From positions 5,140,636 to 5,204,635 of the forward strand of contig WNKI01000002.1 in NCBI GenBank assembly GCA_015350385.1: a stretch of DNA of 64,000 bases, given 5' to 3'. Position 1 is the first letter of the stretch. Every line of letters starts with the position of its first letter. The notes under the pieces were generated by a model. That model saw only the letters and a program-made list of their open reading frames with translations. It searched no databases and had not been told where the DNA came from. The translations under genes were made by a program, and so were the position numbers. The stretch is from Aculops lycopersici (lineage: Eukaryota; Arthropoda; Arachnida; Trombidiformes; Eriophyidae). Below, piece by piece: positions 52,157-63,441 of this stretch.

Positions 52157-54092
52157 AGCACAGGATGTAAGTGAATCCATGATCATCAACTCAGCAAACT
52201 CATGTACTCACTTTAGATAGTGTGAGTTTAGCTGAAGAATGCAGCGAGTTCCCCGGTGGCCTTTCGTTTTTTGGCATTCTCTCCATCCAGTAGCTGAATT
52301 TATAGTTGTGCCAAGAAAGGATCCTCCTTTTAGCCTCGACTCTTCCCGTCGAGCCAACCTCAAAGTGGATCCAGTTGGCTGGTTAGTGGTTGCGAGTTGT
52401 TAGCGAGATGGTCAACTAAACTTTCCCTCCTCGGCTCGCCCTTAAAACTCGACTCTCTCTCTCTGTCTCTATTATTACATCGCTCTTGGCGCATCCTCAT
52501 TAGGCCCCAACACCAACAAGTTGCCGTATATTTCAGTTGGTTGGTCCATTGAGTTAGCGGCCAGTTAAAACTTGGCACTTTTATGACAATAGGTAAAGGT
52601 AGAGGCGCAAACAACGGGAGCTCAAACGCAAACCAAGAAGCCAACTGCGGCTCCATTGAGGTAAAGAGGAGCAATTTCGCTAATAAAGGCGGCGAGCTAA
52701 TGCTTTATTAGTACAATGGCTTAGCTTGAAGCACCAAGTTAAGGAGGCTTTGCGTCAAGCTAACTGGATGTGAATATATCGTGTGGTTGATGGAAAATTC
52801 TCAACGGGCATATTTTATCCAAGATCTAACTTGGCTCGACTCGACTCGAATACAATACACGAAACTCGACAACCACCTGCCTGTTATGCAAGCGACCAGT
52901 GAAAGCAAAGGGTGAGTTGGTCGAGTGTTTCAATGGTGTGTGACTGCCACAATTACAATTACCGTCTACTTGGAATTTGTCAAGGAGGTGAAGCCGCTTT
53001 CGGTTGGCCGCTTGATGATGAAAAGTAAAGTCACACAAAACTCCATCAAGCAACAGGTCAAATGTCAGGCGAAGTGGTTACTGCTCGTTTGCATGCAAGG
53101 CAGTTTAAAGCGCCGGCTGCTCCAGTTTCCAAGTCCTTTATTTTGCTTCCAACTTTTCCGCTTCCCATTGCAAACTGCTGCCACTACCACTTCTATTACT
53201 ACTACCTATTGCAGCGCCCAACCACTTGACTCCTCTAAGTGTCCTCCCGACGAAAAGATACTTTCTCTCACCTGCCCCTCTATCCCTATCTCGCAAACCA
53301 CTTGTTGACGCACACTCGGCGTGCTAGAGACTCCGTCTCCAGCTAAATAGCTGAACGCCACTAAACTGCATGATCCTCAAGGGAGAGCAGAAGAAGAAGA
53401 GGAAGAAGACTGGACCGAGAGAAAAGTAAGACGTCGACGAGAGCCGATCGCTTAGGCAAAACACCGCCACCCTAAAATCAGCAGCTCAAGTGGCTTCGTC
53501 GTGTCTCCTCCTCGCTAACCTGCTTCCTTCCTTACTTCCTTACTTCCTTCCTTCCTCCTCCTCCTCCTCATCCACCTACTCATTTGCAAGTTGCTATAGT
53601 CACATTATTTTTTTTTGGAAAGTCAGTGAGTCGGTCACTCATAAACTCATCGCGCCTTTTCGGCGGAGCATCTTAAAGAAACATACACTCCGAAGCTAGG
53701 GACGAGAGTTCAGTCGTTGGCCCGCAAGTTGGCAGGTGACTCAACTAACGTATCAAAGGCAGAGTTTGTGTATCGAGTGCCGCCGATAACATATCGCTGT
53801 ATCGTAGTCATGTTGCCATGTTGTCGTCCTGTCGGCAGCTCTTTAGCTGAGACCATTTTTCGGCGTCTCGATGAGAGTGATTGATGGAAACTTCATTGGG
53901 CTCTCAAGTGGCGAGCTAGCTAACAGGAGAGTTGTGTTGACGCTCGAGGGAATGTAACGCAATGATGCCGGTAGCCTTGTGGCTCGACTTTCCGGATCAG
54001 ACAACAACTCTTCGAAAAGCCCTGCGCCGCATAGCAATAGGTGAGCTTAAACTTTTTCATACCATAGCTAGCGAGAGAAAGAAGAGTATACT

Positions 54093-54095
<3 letters not shown>

Positions 54096-54190
<95 letters not shown>
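54096..54190. repeat. (GA)n microsatellite, left side of gap
   Basis: Ninety-five bases of alternating G and A run into the N block; GA repeats resume on the other side at 54891-54927. Confidence 0.9.
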
Positions 54191-54890
54191 NNNNNNNNNN
54201 NNNNNNNNNNNNNNNNNNNNNNNNNNNNNNNNNNNNNNNNNNNNNNNNNNNNNNNNNNNNNNNNNNNNNNNNNNNNNNNNNNNNNNNNNNNNNNNNNNNN
54301 NNNNNNNNNNNNNNNNNNNNNNNNNNNNNNNNNNNNNNNNNNNNNNNNNNNNNNNNNNNNNNNNNNNNNNNNNNNNNNNNNNNNNNNNNNNNNNNNNNNN
54401 NNNNNNNNNNNNNNNNNNNNNNNNNNNNNNNNNNNNNNNNNNNNNNNNNNNNNNNNNNNNNNNNNNNNNNNNNNNNNNNNNNNNNNNNNNNNNNNNNNNN
54501 NNNNNNNNNNNNNNNNNNNNNNNNNNNNNNNNNNNNNNNNNNNNNNNNNNNNNNNNNNNNNNNNNNNNNNNNNNNNNNNNNNNNNNNNNNNNNNNNNNNN
54601 NNNNNNNNNNNNNNNNNNNNNNNNNNNNNNNNNNNNNNNNNNNNNNNNNNNNNNNNNNNNNNNNNNNNNNNNNNNNNNNNNNNNNNNNNNNNNNNNNNNN
54701 NNNNNNNNNNNNNNNNNNNNNNNNNNNNNNNNNNNNNNNNNNNNNNNNNNNNNNNNNNNNNNNNNNNNNNNNNNNNNNNNNNNNNNNNNNNNNNNNNNNN
54801 NNNNNNNNNNNNNNNNNNNNNNNNNNNNNNNNNNNNNNNNNNNNNNNNNNNNNNNNNNNNNNNNNNNNNNNNNNNNNNNNNNNNNNNNNN
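54191..54890. other. Assembly gap (700 N)
   Basis: Gap flanked on both sides by GA repeat, so it is probably caused by the microsatellite. Its true length is unknown. Confidence 0.95.
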
Positions 54891-54925
<35 letters not shown>

Positions 54926-56512
54926 AAATAGAGAGACTGACTGTTTGACTGAATTTAAACTGAAATGATTGGGAAGATTTTGACTAGTCGTCAGGTATTT
55001 TGTAGTGTCGACTGAAGTTGGCAAGTCTCAGCAGGAAAAACTTCATTTGCATATTCGAAACTCCTCTCAAAAGCCACGAAATTCTCACTGGCTTGATGCC
55101 AGCCAGCAAATAGCCGATACACTCACTATTCGCGAGACCAACAATGCAATCTAACATCCAACAGTTGTCGGCGGCTTTAGGGGACTAGGAAAAGTCGACG
55201 CGCTGATAAATTGGATGGAAGTGCTAGCATGGGCAACCAAATTTCCAATGGCCGCCAATTTGCGCGTTTGCGTGTCGGCCAGCTAGTCCTCAAAAGCTAG
55301 TTCTCCTAGAATTTTTTCCTTCTTCCACCTAACATTCTTCTTTCAAACAAAACTAATTGAGCTACTGGAAAATAATGATTGAGTTTCTCCACTGGCAGCA
55401 TAGCGAGAGTCTTGTTTTATAGTTGTTATTTTTCAAGGGAATTAGCTTGCCAGCATCCAAATTCGAGGACTAGCTAAAACTCGCGGCCTGAGATAGCGTC
55501 TCAATCCATCGGCCAATCGATCGATTGGATCGTGCGAAAACCAGACCAAGTCAATGGGATGACAGCAAGTCGAGTCTTGATAGATGGACTCAGCGAGATC
55601 GAGATCGAGGTCTAAGTGGAAGTGGAAGTAGAAGTCAAAACTTGACGCAAACTCATTGCAAATTGGAGCTAATTTCCTCGAGAGACAGTGAACAAGAGAC
55701 GAGATTGTTTGGCTTTGTTTTTAAAATTTGGAGTTCTGTTTGTAAAGCTAGTAGCTTCGACGAGCTCAACTCGTCGAGGTAACCCCAGCAAGCACGCCGA
55801 AAGCAACAACAACGACAACAAAACAACCACTGCCTGTTGTTGTTGTTGTTGTTGGAGACAAATTTTATTGCAATATAATATTTATAGTTGTTTGCAATGA
55901 ATGAGCTAGATGAAACACGATCATGACGACGACGGTACAGAAAGCCTCGAGTAAGTGGTCCTCGGGTGGTTACTGTTGTTGCAACTTGGATTTGAAGTGG
56001 CTACACTATTCTCAGAGTCTCGGCGCGACATCACAAGCAATGGCGGCTTGCAACAACAATCGCGTAGTTCAATTACACGATCGAAGCCGAACCGGCCAGT
56101 GGGATAGAAAATCCATTTCTTGCTCCACTGAATGCACGATATTTCTTTTTTGTCGCAAACTTGCTGCCACTCGAGACCGACATGCGGCTCCCCCCGTATC
56201 CTTAACCAAGCATCTTATTTCATTCCATCTTTGTGCCCTCATCCTCACTCGGCTACTTCGGCATCCAGTGCTGGCACATCGAATCGAAATAAGTTGCAGA
56301 GTGACATGGAGCAGAGGTAGAAATTGAAATGAAAACTAAGCGACGGGAGATTAGCCGTAAGTAGTTTGACATTTTCAACGACACTCAACGTTGGCTGGTC
56401 ATAGGAGCCACAGGTAGAGTGTTGTCCATAGTGGTTAGCATTTGTGGAGGGCTCCAAGTTTGGAACTGAAATATGTATCATACTTTTTCTATCCTCCTCC
56501 TCCTCTCGTCTG

Positions 56513-59416
56513 TCATTGCAGTTTTCCAGCCAAAACTCGCGCCAACAATGGATTCGGTAGATGGCATTCGGTTTGTTCGTCGGCGCACGCAACTAATTCA
56601 ACCTTGTCCGAGAACGAAACACTCTTCTTTTGCTTCAGTGCCGGTCGCGGTTTGCAGACGGTCGTGTTGGTTGGTGGATACTGTTGTTGCTGCTTGCATT
56701 GTGGTTGCTTTTGCTGTGTCCCATTGGTCATGGTGACACTACCAATAGAGCCGCCGTTCGAGTGCATATTCAGCGCTGAGGTAATCTTTTTGAACCTTTC
56801 TTGAGCAGAAATTGCGTTCGAGTTTGCGGATGACGACAACGACGAGGAGGCTGTGAACGAGTGGCTTGTTTGTAATTTGGTCTTGCCACCATTCATGTTG
56901 CTCTTGAGGCTATTAGAGACCTTGGACATTGCGTAATTAAAATCATCCAACTTTGATTCCGAGGAGGATGGTGAATCGATTGACGAGTGAATCCCTGAGG
57001 TGGACGAGGACGAGTTCGACGAGTGACCATCTCCATCCGACGAGCTCGACGGTGACGAGCTCGAGGCCGCCATGGTCATCATCATGTGGTGATGGTGATG
57101 GTGGTGATGATGATGATTGACAGATTGACTGTTGTTGTTGTTGCTGCTGCTGCTGCTGCAATTAACAAGACCACCACTCTCGGCGCCAACAGACTGTTGC
57201 GGCAAGCTTGGTGCCACCTCTGAGGTTGCTGTCGATAGTAGACCGGTGCTGTTAGTTTCGTTTATATGCACAGTTAACTGGGGAGTTGGCTGTTGGAGGG
57301 CATTCGTATGCTGCACCAGAGGCCGTGATTGTCGCGCTAGCTGTTGCTGCTCCTTCTGTTGGGGTTGTCCAAACAGAGGTGGTGGTTGAAGGGCGCTCGA
57401 AACCGGAACACTTGCATTCTGCGATGAGGTTTGGACTGGATGACTGATTGGAGGTGCCGTGAAGGTTGACGAGTTGAATAATTGCGGTGATTGTTGGTGA
57501 AGTTGTTGCTGTTGTTGAATTTGCATGTGTAAGTGATGACTTGAGTTCGGCTGAAAGGTTGCGCTTGACATGGAGGAAATAGATTTGTGCATTGGTGGTG
57601 TGGGAATTCTACACTGGAAATCTTCGTCATCATCGTCATCGTCGTCGCTATCTTGACTGTTGTTGTTGTTGTTGTTATTATTATTGTTGTCGTTACTTTC
57701 GTTTACCAGCTGGGCCACAATATCCTTCTTCAAAACCTCATCGTCATCGTCTAACAGCAGGTCAAACGGCGGCGGTGTCGGGAATCTGAATGTTTCACAA
57801 TCGGGTTCATCAAACCCGCCGCTGGGCCAGTCTTGTATTGTCGCCGCGCTAGCCATTGGAGGTGGTGGTGGTGGTGGTGGTGGCATGAGGGACGATGACA
57901 TGGTGAGGTAACTGCGCGGTGTTTGTTGAGTAATTGTGGTGCTAGTGGAAGTGAGGGAAGCAAAACTACTAGTGGTGTAGGTATGCGAGAAAGCTTTTTG
58001 GTTTTGAAGGTTCTGATGGGTGTTGATATCATTCGTGCTAGTTGGATGTGAATTTTGAAGGTTGCTTGTGATTTGTTGTGGTCGAGATGCTAAGACTAAT
58101 TTATGAGACTCTTGCTGTGTCTTGCTTTGAGAGGGTTGAGATGGATGATAACAATTTGTTTGCTCTGTAACTGGTGCATTTTTCTTACCGTTCAAGGCAA
58201 AGTTAGGCTTTGGTGCTAGTGCAGGAGGAGATTGGTTCTTAAACGGCACTGGCAGGTCAAAGTTTCTCACCTGATGATCAGATAAGCTTGGCGACTTTTG
58301 ATTTGTGATACTAGTATTCGGAGTCTGGTGCAAGTGCATCTTTATGGGCACAGTGGGAAAGTGACGAATCGACGAGACCTCAGACGAGGCAATGGTCGAG
58401 GGGGTAGACGAGTTGGAGTGTATTTGATTAGCCGTTACCTCGTCATATTGTTCCATATACGAAGATGTTGGTGGTGGTGGTGGTTGCGGTAGAGTTGAGA
58501 CTAGACTTGTTGCTGGTAATGATGATTGTTGAGATTCCAACGAGTTCATTTGTGAATCATCCGACGAATTTGTTGACGGTGATATCGACGGGGGCAGTGG
58601 TGGTAGATCCTTGTCATAGGTTTCCATTATAATTTGCTGATTGATATTGTTCTGGATCTCAAGAACTTCAGGCGGAGGAGGTAAACCATTTGTTGTGGTT
58701 GAAGATGTTGTTGCTGCTGTTGCTGTGGATAACTTTGGTGGTAGTAACGGTTTTTGCTGACCGTTAGTAGTAACGTTGGTATCAGGTGTTGATGTAACAG
58801 GTGGCTTGGCGGAATCTATCTGCTTTTGTTGCTTAACCATATTTTGTGGCGTCGAGTTTAGATTCTGTCTGGTGTGCTGTTGGAGTTGCCGCTGAACAGC
58901 TAGTAAAGTCTCCAGGGTTGGCATTGCGGACGGTGATAGTTTTGAGCTAGCTGTTTGCTGTTGATTGGTGCTCCCATTAATACTACTATTACTAATTTGC
59001 CTTTGATGATGCATCGAGGCATGCGTTTGGTATGGATTCTGGGTTGCAATAGGTCTCTTGGCACTCATGGCTAATCTCTCGGTAGCTGATAAGCGGACCT
59101 TTTGCTGTTGACTTGCCACAGCTGCCATCACTGCATTTTGTCTCATTTGATTCGAGGCATTCTGTTTCTGTAACACGACATCGTCTTCAATAAATGACTT
59201 CACCTTTTGTAAATCTTGATGTTTGTCTTGATAATTATTATTGAGTTGACCTACTGGTGAATTAATTCTAAGTGTCATGTCTAATTCTTCACTTAATGCA
59301 CTTGTCGTGTGTTTGTCGTAGGTGCCCGTTGAGGAGGATATTATTGCAGGCTTGGCCTGTGCCAAGACGGAAACCGGAGCTTGCAGTGAAGTCTGAGTTT
59401 TGGCATAGGATGCCAT
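56513..59416 (-). CDS. 967-residue Pro/Ser/Gln-rich scaffold-like protein, family unknown
   Basis: A single long frame from an ATG with A at -3. Almost all of it is low complexity: runs of ten His, ten Asn, eight Asp and nine Pro, many PPPP stretches and Ser blocks. Islands that look constrained are LRINSPVGQLN and KVKSFIEDDVVLQ near the start, RLSATERLAMSAKRP, an FPTPPPFDLLLDDDDEVL element near residue 540, RIPTPPMHKS, KLDDFNYAMSKVSNSLKS, ISAQERFKKITSALNMH and a C-terminal module of about 45 residues with KKSVSFSDKVELVACA and PNPLLARVL. FPxxP followed by acidic residues is the kind of motif bound by Ena/VASP EVH1 domains, so an actin-regulatory adaptor is a guess. No RA, PH, SH3 or FH2 domain is seen. 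Further exons may exist upstream. Confidence 0.72.
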   Translation of the reverse strand: MASYAKTQTSLQAPVSVLAQAKPAIISSSTGTYDKHTTSALSEELDMTLRINSPVGQLNNNYQDKHQDLQKVKSFIEDDVVLQKQNASNQMRQNAVMAAVASQQQKVRLSATERLAMSAKRPIATQNPYQTHASMHHQRQISNSSINGSTNQQQTASSKLSPSAMPTLETLLAVQRQLQQHTRQNLNSTPQNMVKQQKQIDSAKPPVTSTPDTNVTTNGQQKPLLPPKLSTATAATTSSTTTNGLPPPPEVLEIQNNINQQIIMETYDKDLPPLPPSISPSTNSSDDSQMNSLESQQSSLPATSLVSTLPQPPPPPTSSYMEQYDEVTANQIHSNSSTPSTIASSEVSSIRHFPTVPIKMHLHQTPNTSITNQKSPSLSDHQVRNFDLPVPFKNQSPPALAPKPNFALNGKKNAPVTEQTNCYHPSQPSQSKTQQESHKLVLASRPQQITSNLQNSHPTSTNDINTHQNLQNQKAFSHTYTTSSFASLTSTSTTITQQTPRSYLTMSSSLMPPPPPPPPPMASAATIQDWPSGGFDEPDCETFRFPTPPPFDLLLDDDDEVLKKDIVAQLVNESNDNNNNNNNNNNSQDSDDDDDDDEDFQCRIPTPPMHKSISSMSSATFQPNSSHHLHMQIQQQQQLHQQSPQLFNSSTFTAPPISHPVQTSSQNASVPVSSALQPPPLFGQPQQKEQQQLARQSRPLVQHTNALQQPTPQLTVHINETNSTGLLSTATSEVAPSLPQQSVGAESGGLVNCSSSSSNNNNSQSVNHHHHHHHHHHMMMTMAASSSSPSSSSDGDGHSSNSSSSTSGIHSSIDSPSSSESKLDDFNYAMSKVSNSLKSNMNGGKTKLQTSHSFTASSSLSSSANSNAISAQERFKKITSALNMHSNGGSIGSVTMTNGTQQKQPQCKQQQQYPPTNTTVCKPRPALKQKKSVSFSDKVELVACADEQTECHLPNPLLARVLAGKLQ

Positions 59417-60004
59417 TTTGCTAGTTTTGTGTAAGTCTTCTATCTATCCTAAACTGTTTACTTGTACCATCTATTTGATACTTGTTGCAATCCAAGTAAA
59501 CAGGTAAATTTCTAACTCTCAAACAGTCGACACATCTGTCTACTCTGGATACGTATAAATGCAGTCGCGTTCTCTCGGGAAAATTTTTATAAACAGACAC
59601 TCGTTTTCTGTTCGTCAGGTGTGTGATAGTTTTGAGTATTTTGAACTTCTAGTGTCCACTTGCTGCACCTTGCTAGCATACATTTGTGGCGGCAAGCGAC
59701 TTGATGTATTACTTCTGTGTTATGTTTTCTGTTCAAACTCCAACTTTGACGCTCACCCAAGAGTCAGCAGTTTAAGTGCTCGTTTTTGCGGTAGTGCAGT
59801 GGAAATCATAATCTTAGATCCTCGGTCTTCGCTTCTCAAATCAAGGGCTACGCGCCTCTTGCTTCAATTTTAAATGTTGCTTCTCAATCTGCAGGTTCCT
59901 CTCCTTCTCTCTACTTCTCGCAAGTCATTCGAATTTTCGTCTGTTTAGTTGATGTTGCAAGCTAAAGAAAGCAGCTTAGGTTGCCTTTTGTACAGTTGAA
60001 TTGA

Positions 60005-60263
60005 ATGTGTTCGTGGTTCTTGTTGTTGTTGGCGCTGGCGCTGGTGCTGCTGCTGCAGTGGATGACGTGCGAGTCTGTGTTGTTGTTGCTGCTGTTGATT
60101 CGGCTAAATCTGCTCATCAATTCAAGGCAAGAGAGACGACAGCGTCCAGTTTACCTGTGGAGCTTTAAGGGGCTCAAAAGAAAGAGAGAGAGAGAGAGAG
60201 AGATGACTCCCTCCTTGTGTGCGCTAGTGATTGTGCGCAAATTCGCCTCTTCCCCTCCCTGCA
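60005..60263 (+). promoter_or_regulatory. Possible first exon ending in a consensus 5' splice site
   Basis: An ATG-initiated frame (MCSWFLLLLALALVLLLQ...) stays open to CAG|GTAAGT at 60263/60264, a perfect donor. The hydrophobic start could be a leader but derives from GTT/CTG repeats, and a GA tract runs through the frame, so an untranslated first exon with promoter elements is equally likely. No downstream partner exon was identified. Confidence 0.22.
60183..60202. repeat. (AG)n microsatellite
   Basis: Twenty bases of alternating A and G; a second tract of 15 bases is at 60902-60916. Confidence 0.7.
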
Positions 60264-60357
60264 GGTAAGTTAGTTACCTGCCCGCTGACCACTAGCTTGC
60301 GAGCGAGCGAGCGGACGAACGAAGCCAAACTGCAAACACGAACACTCTTCTTACCTG

Positions 60358-60561
60358 GCGCGCCGGTCGCGCATACAACAGTTGATGGCGATTTGGTTGT
60401 AGGTAAGTAAGCAGGCTAACTTTGCGCACTGTGGCCGGCATACTTGTTGCTGAATCAAGCTGCGCTCTTGTGTCCAACTGCGACGAGGGGGAGGAGGCGA
60501 AACTGAGGGATAGCCAAACGACGACGACGAGGTTGAGATTGAAATTGGATGGCGGATTCAT
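60358..60561 (-). CDS. Possible signal-peptide first exon ending in CAG|GTAAGA
   Basis: An ATG frame of 68 codons on the minus strand with an N-terminal hydrophobic stretch (NLVVVVWLSLSFASS) and a consensus donor CAG|GTAAGA directly after codon 68, phase 0. No continuing exon was recognised. CAGGTA hexamers are unusually common here, so the donor match has less weight than normal. Confidence 0.22.
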
Positions 60562-60679
60562 GCGCACAATGCACGCCTATCGCAGGTAATGGCTGTGGTT
60601 GTTGTTACTTCGCTTGGTTCGATCTGGCAGTTTGAACAGAACTTTTGCTTCTTCTCCTGCTTTTGGTTTAGTCTGGTCG

Positions 60680-60707
60680 GACTTGCACAGTTCTTACTGT
60701 GCAAGTC
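60680..60707. repeat. Inverted repeat, perfect 11-bp arms, 6-nt loop
   Basis: GACTTGCACAG at 60680-60690 and CTGTGCAAGTC at 60697-60707, spacer TTCTTA. Confidence 0.7.
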
Positions 60708-63441
60708 GAGTTTTAGTGCAAGCTTCGAGGGAGACCAGAGATCGTAAGCAAACTTTGGTCACCTCTCACCGCAAGGGACATGGAGCAAGCGAGCTGAGCA
60801 ACATGAGGCTCACCTGAGCCCAAAGCCATGGTGCTTCGTCTCACGCTTCACTAGTGCTAGTGGTTGATCAACGCCACGAACAACAGTGGCTGGCGCAAGA
60901 AAGAGAGAGAGAGAGAAATCCACGAGGCTTTCCTCAGGTAGATTCATGCCGTTTTAGCCATCACTATTGTTGCTGCAACAAACACGACGACGTTTATGCT
61001 CAAACTGACCATCGAAATTCGTGGTCAGTCTTCTTTGCTCTGTTTCGTTGGTTCGTTCGTTTTTTGAGTTTCGTGCTTGAGATTTTGCGGCAAGAGAGCT
61101 TACCTGCAGACTACTACCTTACCTGCAGATTCTCTAGTGATGCTGCCGCCGCTGCTGCTGCTGCCTCGATTCATTCGTTATAACCACTAGTTTCGTCCAT
61201 TCGTTTCGTTCGTGTTTTGATTCTAACTTCTCTCCTGGTCAGTTTTAATGTTTGCTCCAAAACTTTTGGTCCCGCTACTACCGATGGCTCAAACACTACC
61301 ACTTGCCTGGGCTCGTGAAAATATACAAACTTATGCTGCTGCTCTACTCGGATGACCATCTTATATCTAGTTTTGCTTCGATTTAGCTTCTTGTTTCGTC
61401 CCATTTCTCGGCCCTAGCTGGTGCACCTTACATCTTACCAACATCGTCTGGCTTCTCCCCCCATCGCACTGGCTTGAGATTCCTGCTATGTGGTGTAATC
61501 TCTACCTCTCTCGATATATTAGAAAACCGCATATAATATTCGATACATCATCAGAGAAGGAAATTTCGCGATAGCATCTCACCAATGCGCGTCGGAAAAA
61601 AATTTATCGGGCTTGGATTTAACTTTGCCTTTCTTTTTTCTTTGGTGGGCTACTATCGATGGCCAAGATACCGGCAACTATGAGAGTCAAATATCTTCCA
61701 GCTAAATCTTGTGCATGTTACTGATCAGAGGGAGATCCCATACCATACCAAGTGTACTAAAAATCTTGCTTCATCTCTCTTTCGTCCAACAGTCTGATTG
61801 CCTATTTCCTAATATTGGTGGCCAATATTCATGACAGCGACGATTCTAATCAAGAAATTCTCTACGAAGATCTCGGAAATAGATAGAATACCTGGTCAAG
61901 GAATCCCTGGTTATGTCGCGATAATGCAGCGCACCCATCTAACACTGGGCCCGTCAAATTGTGTTGACAGACTGGGTAATCATTTTAAGGCAACGCATGT
62001 GACGCCTGCTGGGGCTCAAAATTTTACAAAAACCTGTTGATTTAACACAGGAGTCAATGTGATTTTGGTCTTACAGTTCGCTGGAGAACTTTCTCAATTT
62101 GTGCGTCTTTGTTCGATAGCAAGCATCATATTCGAGGCGCACTAATTGATGCACGTGCGACAACACTCCGGGTGGCCAAAGGATATCTCTTAGCGTTTGC
62201 GGCACACTAGGCAGATACTACCCAAGTTCTAGACCAGAAATGTATACCCTGGCTTCCATATTATCATTCCACACCTAGACGCTAGGTGTTATATTGTTTT
62301 TGTTGTTGTTGATTTTAGAATTATTCTGTAGACATTTCACAGACCACATGTGCTGTTTGCGCGCCAAAGTTTATTCTCATCTGGAATTGGTAAAACTATA
62401 GTCGGTATAAGTCCAAAGCGAGTGGACCAAACAACCAAAGGAACGAAGTGCAGTAAAGCTGGACCAATAGGAAGCAAGATTAGACATCCAAACAATCGAT
62501 TGGATTGGATTGGATTGGAATCGAGAGCAGGGTTAGCAGCTGACACGTACATGCAAAGAAGGAGAACAAAACCACGAGCCCGAACCGTTAAAATGACCAG
62601 ATCGCCCTTCTGGTCACAGTCGAGAGAGGTGGAGATACACATAAAGTGGACATTCAAAATAAACTGGACCAAAGGAGCAACAAATGAGTCTCACACTAGG
62701 CCATTGATGTGGGCTCATGTGTGCAAATTTACTTTGCTCCTTCCCACCAGACCCACCACACTGTACTAAACTACAACCACCACCACTAACGCCCAGGGAC
62801 ACATCATGCACTAAACTCTATTTGACCATCTGCCTAGTGGTCGTCTTCGTCTCTAGAGGTGTACTCTTTTTATTCTTCGTATCATGGTGAAGAATACAAA
62901 TCAAACTGTGGGGAAAAGGAAAAAGTCATAGCCTCCAATTTAAGAGATTGAGTTTGCGCTCTTTTCTCACAGGTTAAGAGAGTGTAGAATGGAGATGGAG
63001 AGGGAGAGAAAGAAAATGATAACTTGGAGGTGTCCACTTTGTGAGACGAAGAATGGTCACTGTTGGACGCTTGGTTGTCCAGCAGCATATCCATTCATAG
63101 AAATTGGCAGAACTAACTCTCAACGTCAGCGTCAGCGTCAGAGACGAATGGTGTAAATCAGAGGTGATTGCTATGGTAGTAGGATCAATTTATCCGGGAT
63201 GCTCATTAGACATCGACTAAGATGTGAGCAAATTTCCATGCAAAAATCAGTAGTGGGTCCAATTGTATTATGTGGCTCCAAGAATGAATTCGTACCTTTC
63301 ATTCAACACGTCAGACCATTGAGTATGAGCTTGACGCTGACTATGGGAGCACAACAATAACAATAACACAACGACAGCGCTAACGGCAGCAATGATAGAC
63401 AACTGTAACAGTGTTCCGGTTTTATTGAGCGTTTAAGGGCC

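Larger units (their letters stand above)
45332..56512. other. 11-kb stretch with no established gene
   Basis: Despite many short open frames, no recognised protein was found. Several start only at GTG or TTG, and the longest crosses the N gap. The stretch contains GA tracts, an assembly gap, a near-perfect hairpin (52108-52156), a smaller one (50895-50917), about 14 CAGGTA/TACCTG hexamers, and one candidate signal-peptide frame (49582-49827). Untranslated exons, lncRNAs or enhancers are possible. The absence of genes is only what can be judged by eye. Confidence 0.4.

Noticed and set aside
53962..55024. Long open frames on both strands across the N gap
   Set aside because: They consist of a GA repeat (Arg-Glu or Leu-Ser dipeptides) and unknown bases; openness across N is meaningless.
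61171..61404. 77-codon minus-strand frame starting MGRNKKLNRSK
   Set aside because: Good ATG but no recognisable domain, no GT donor of quality and no neighbours; left out as unsupported.
61831..62040. 69-codon plus-strand frame after an acceptor-like site
   Set aside because: The frame after the acceptor at about 61791 stops early in another phase, and no family features are present.
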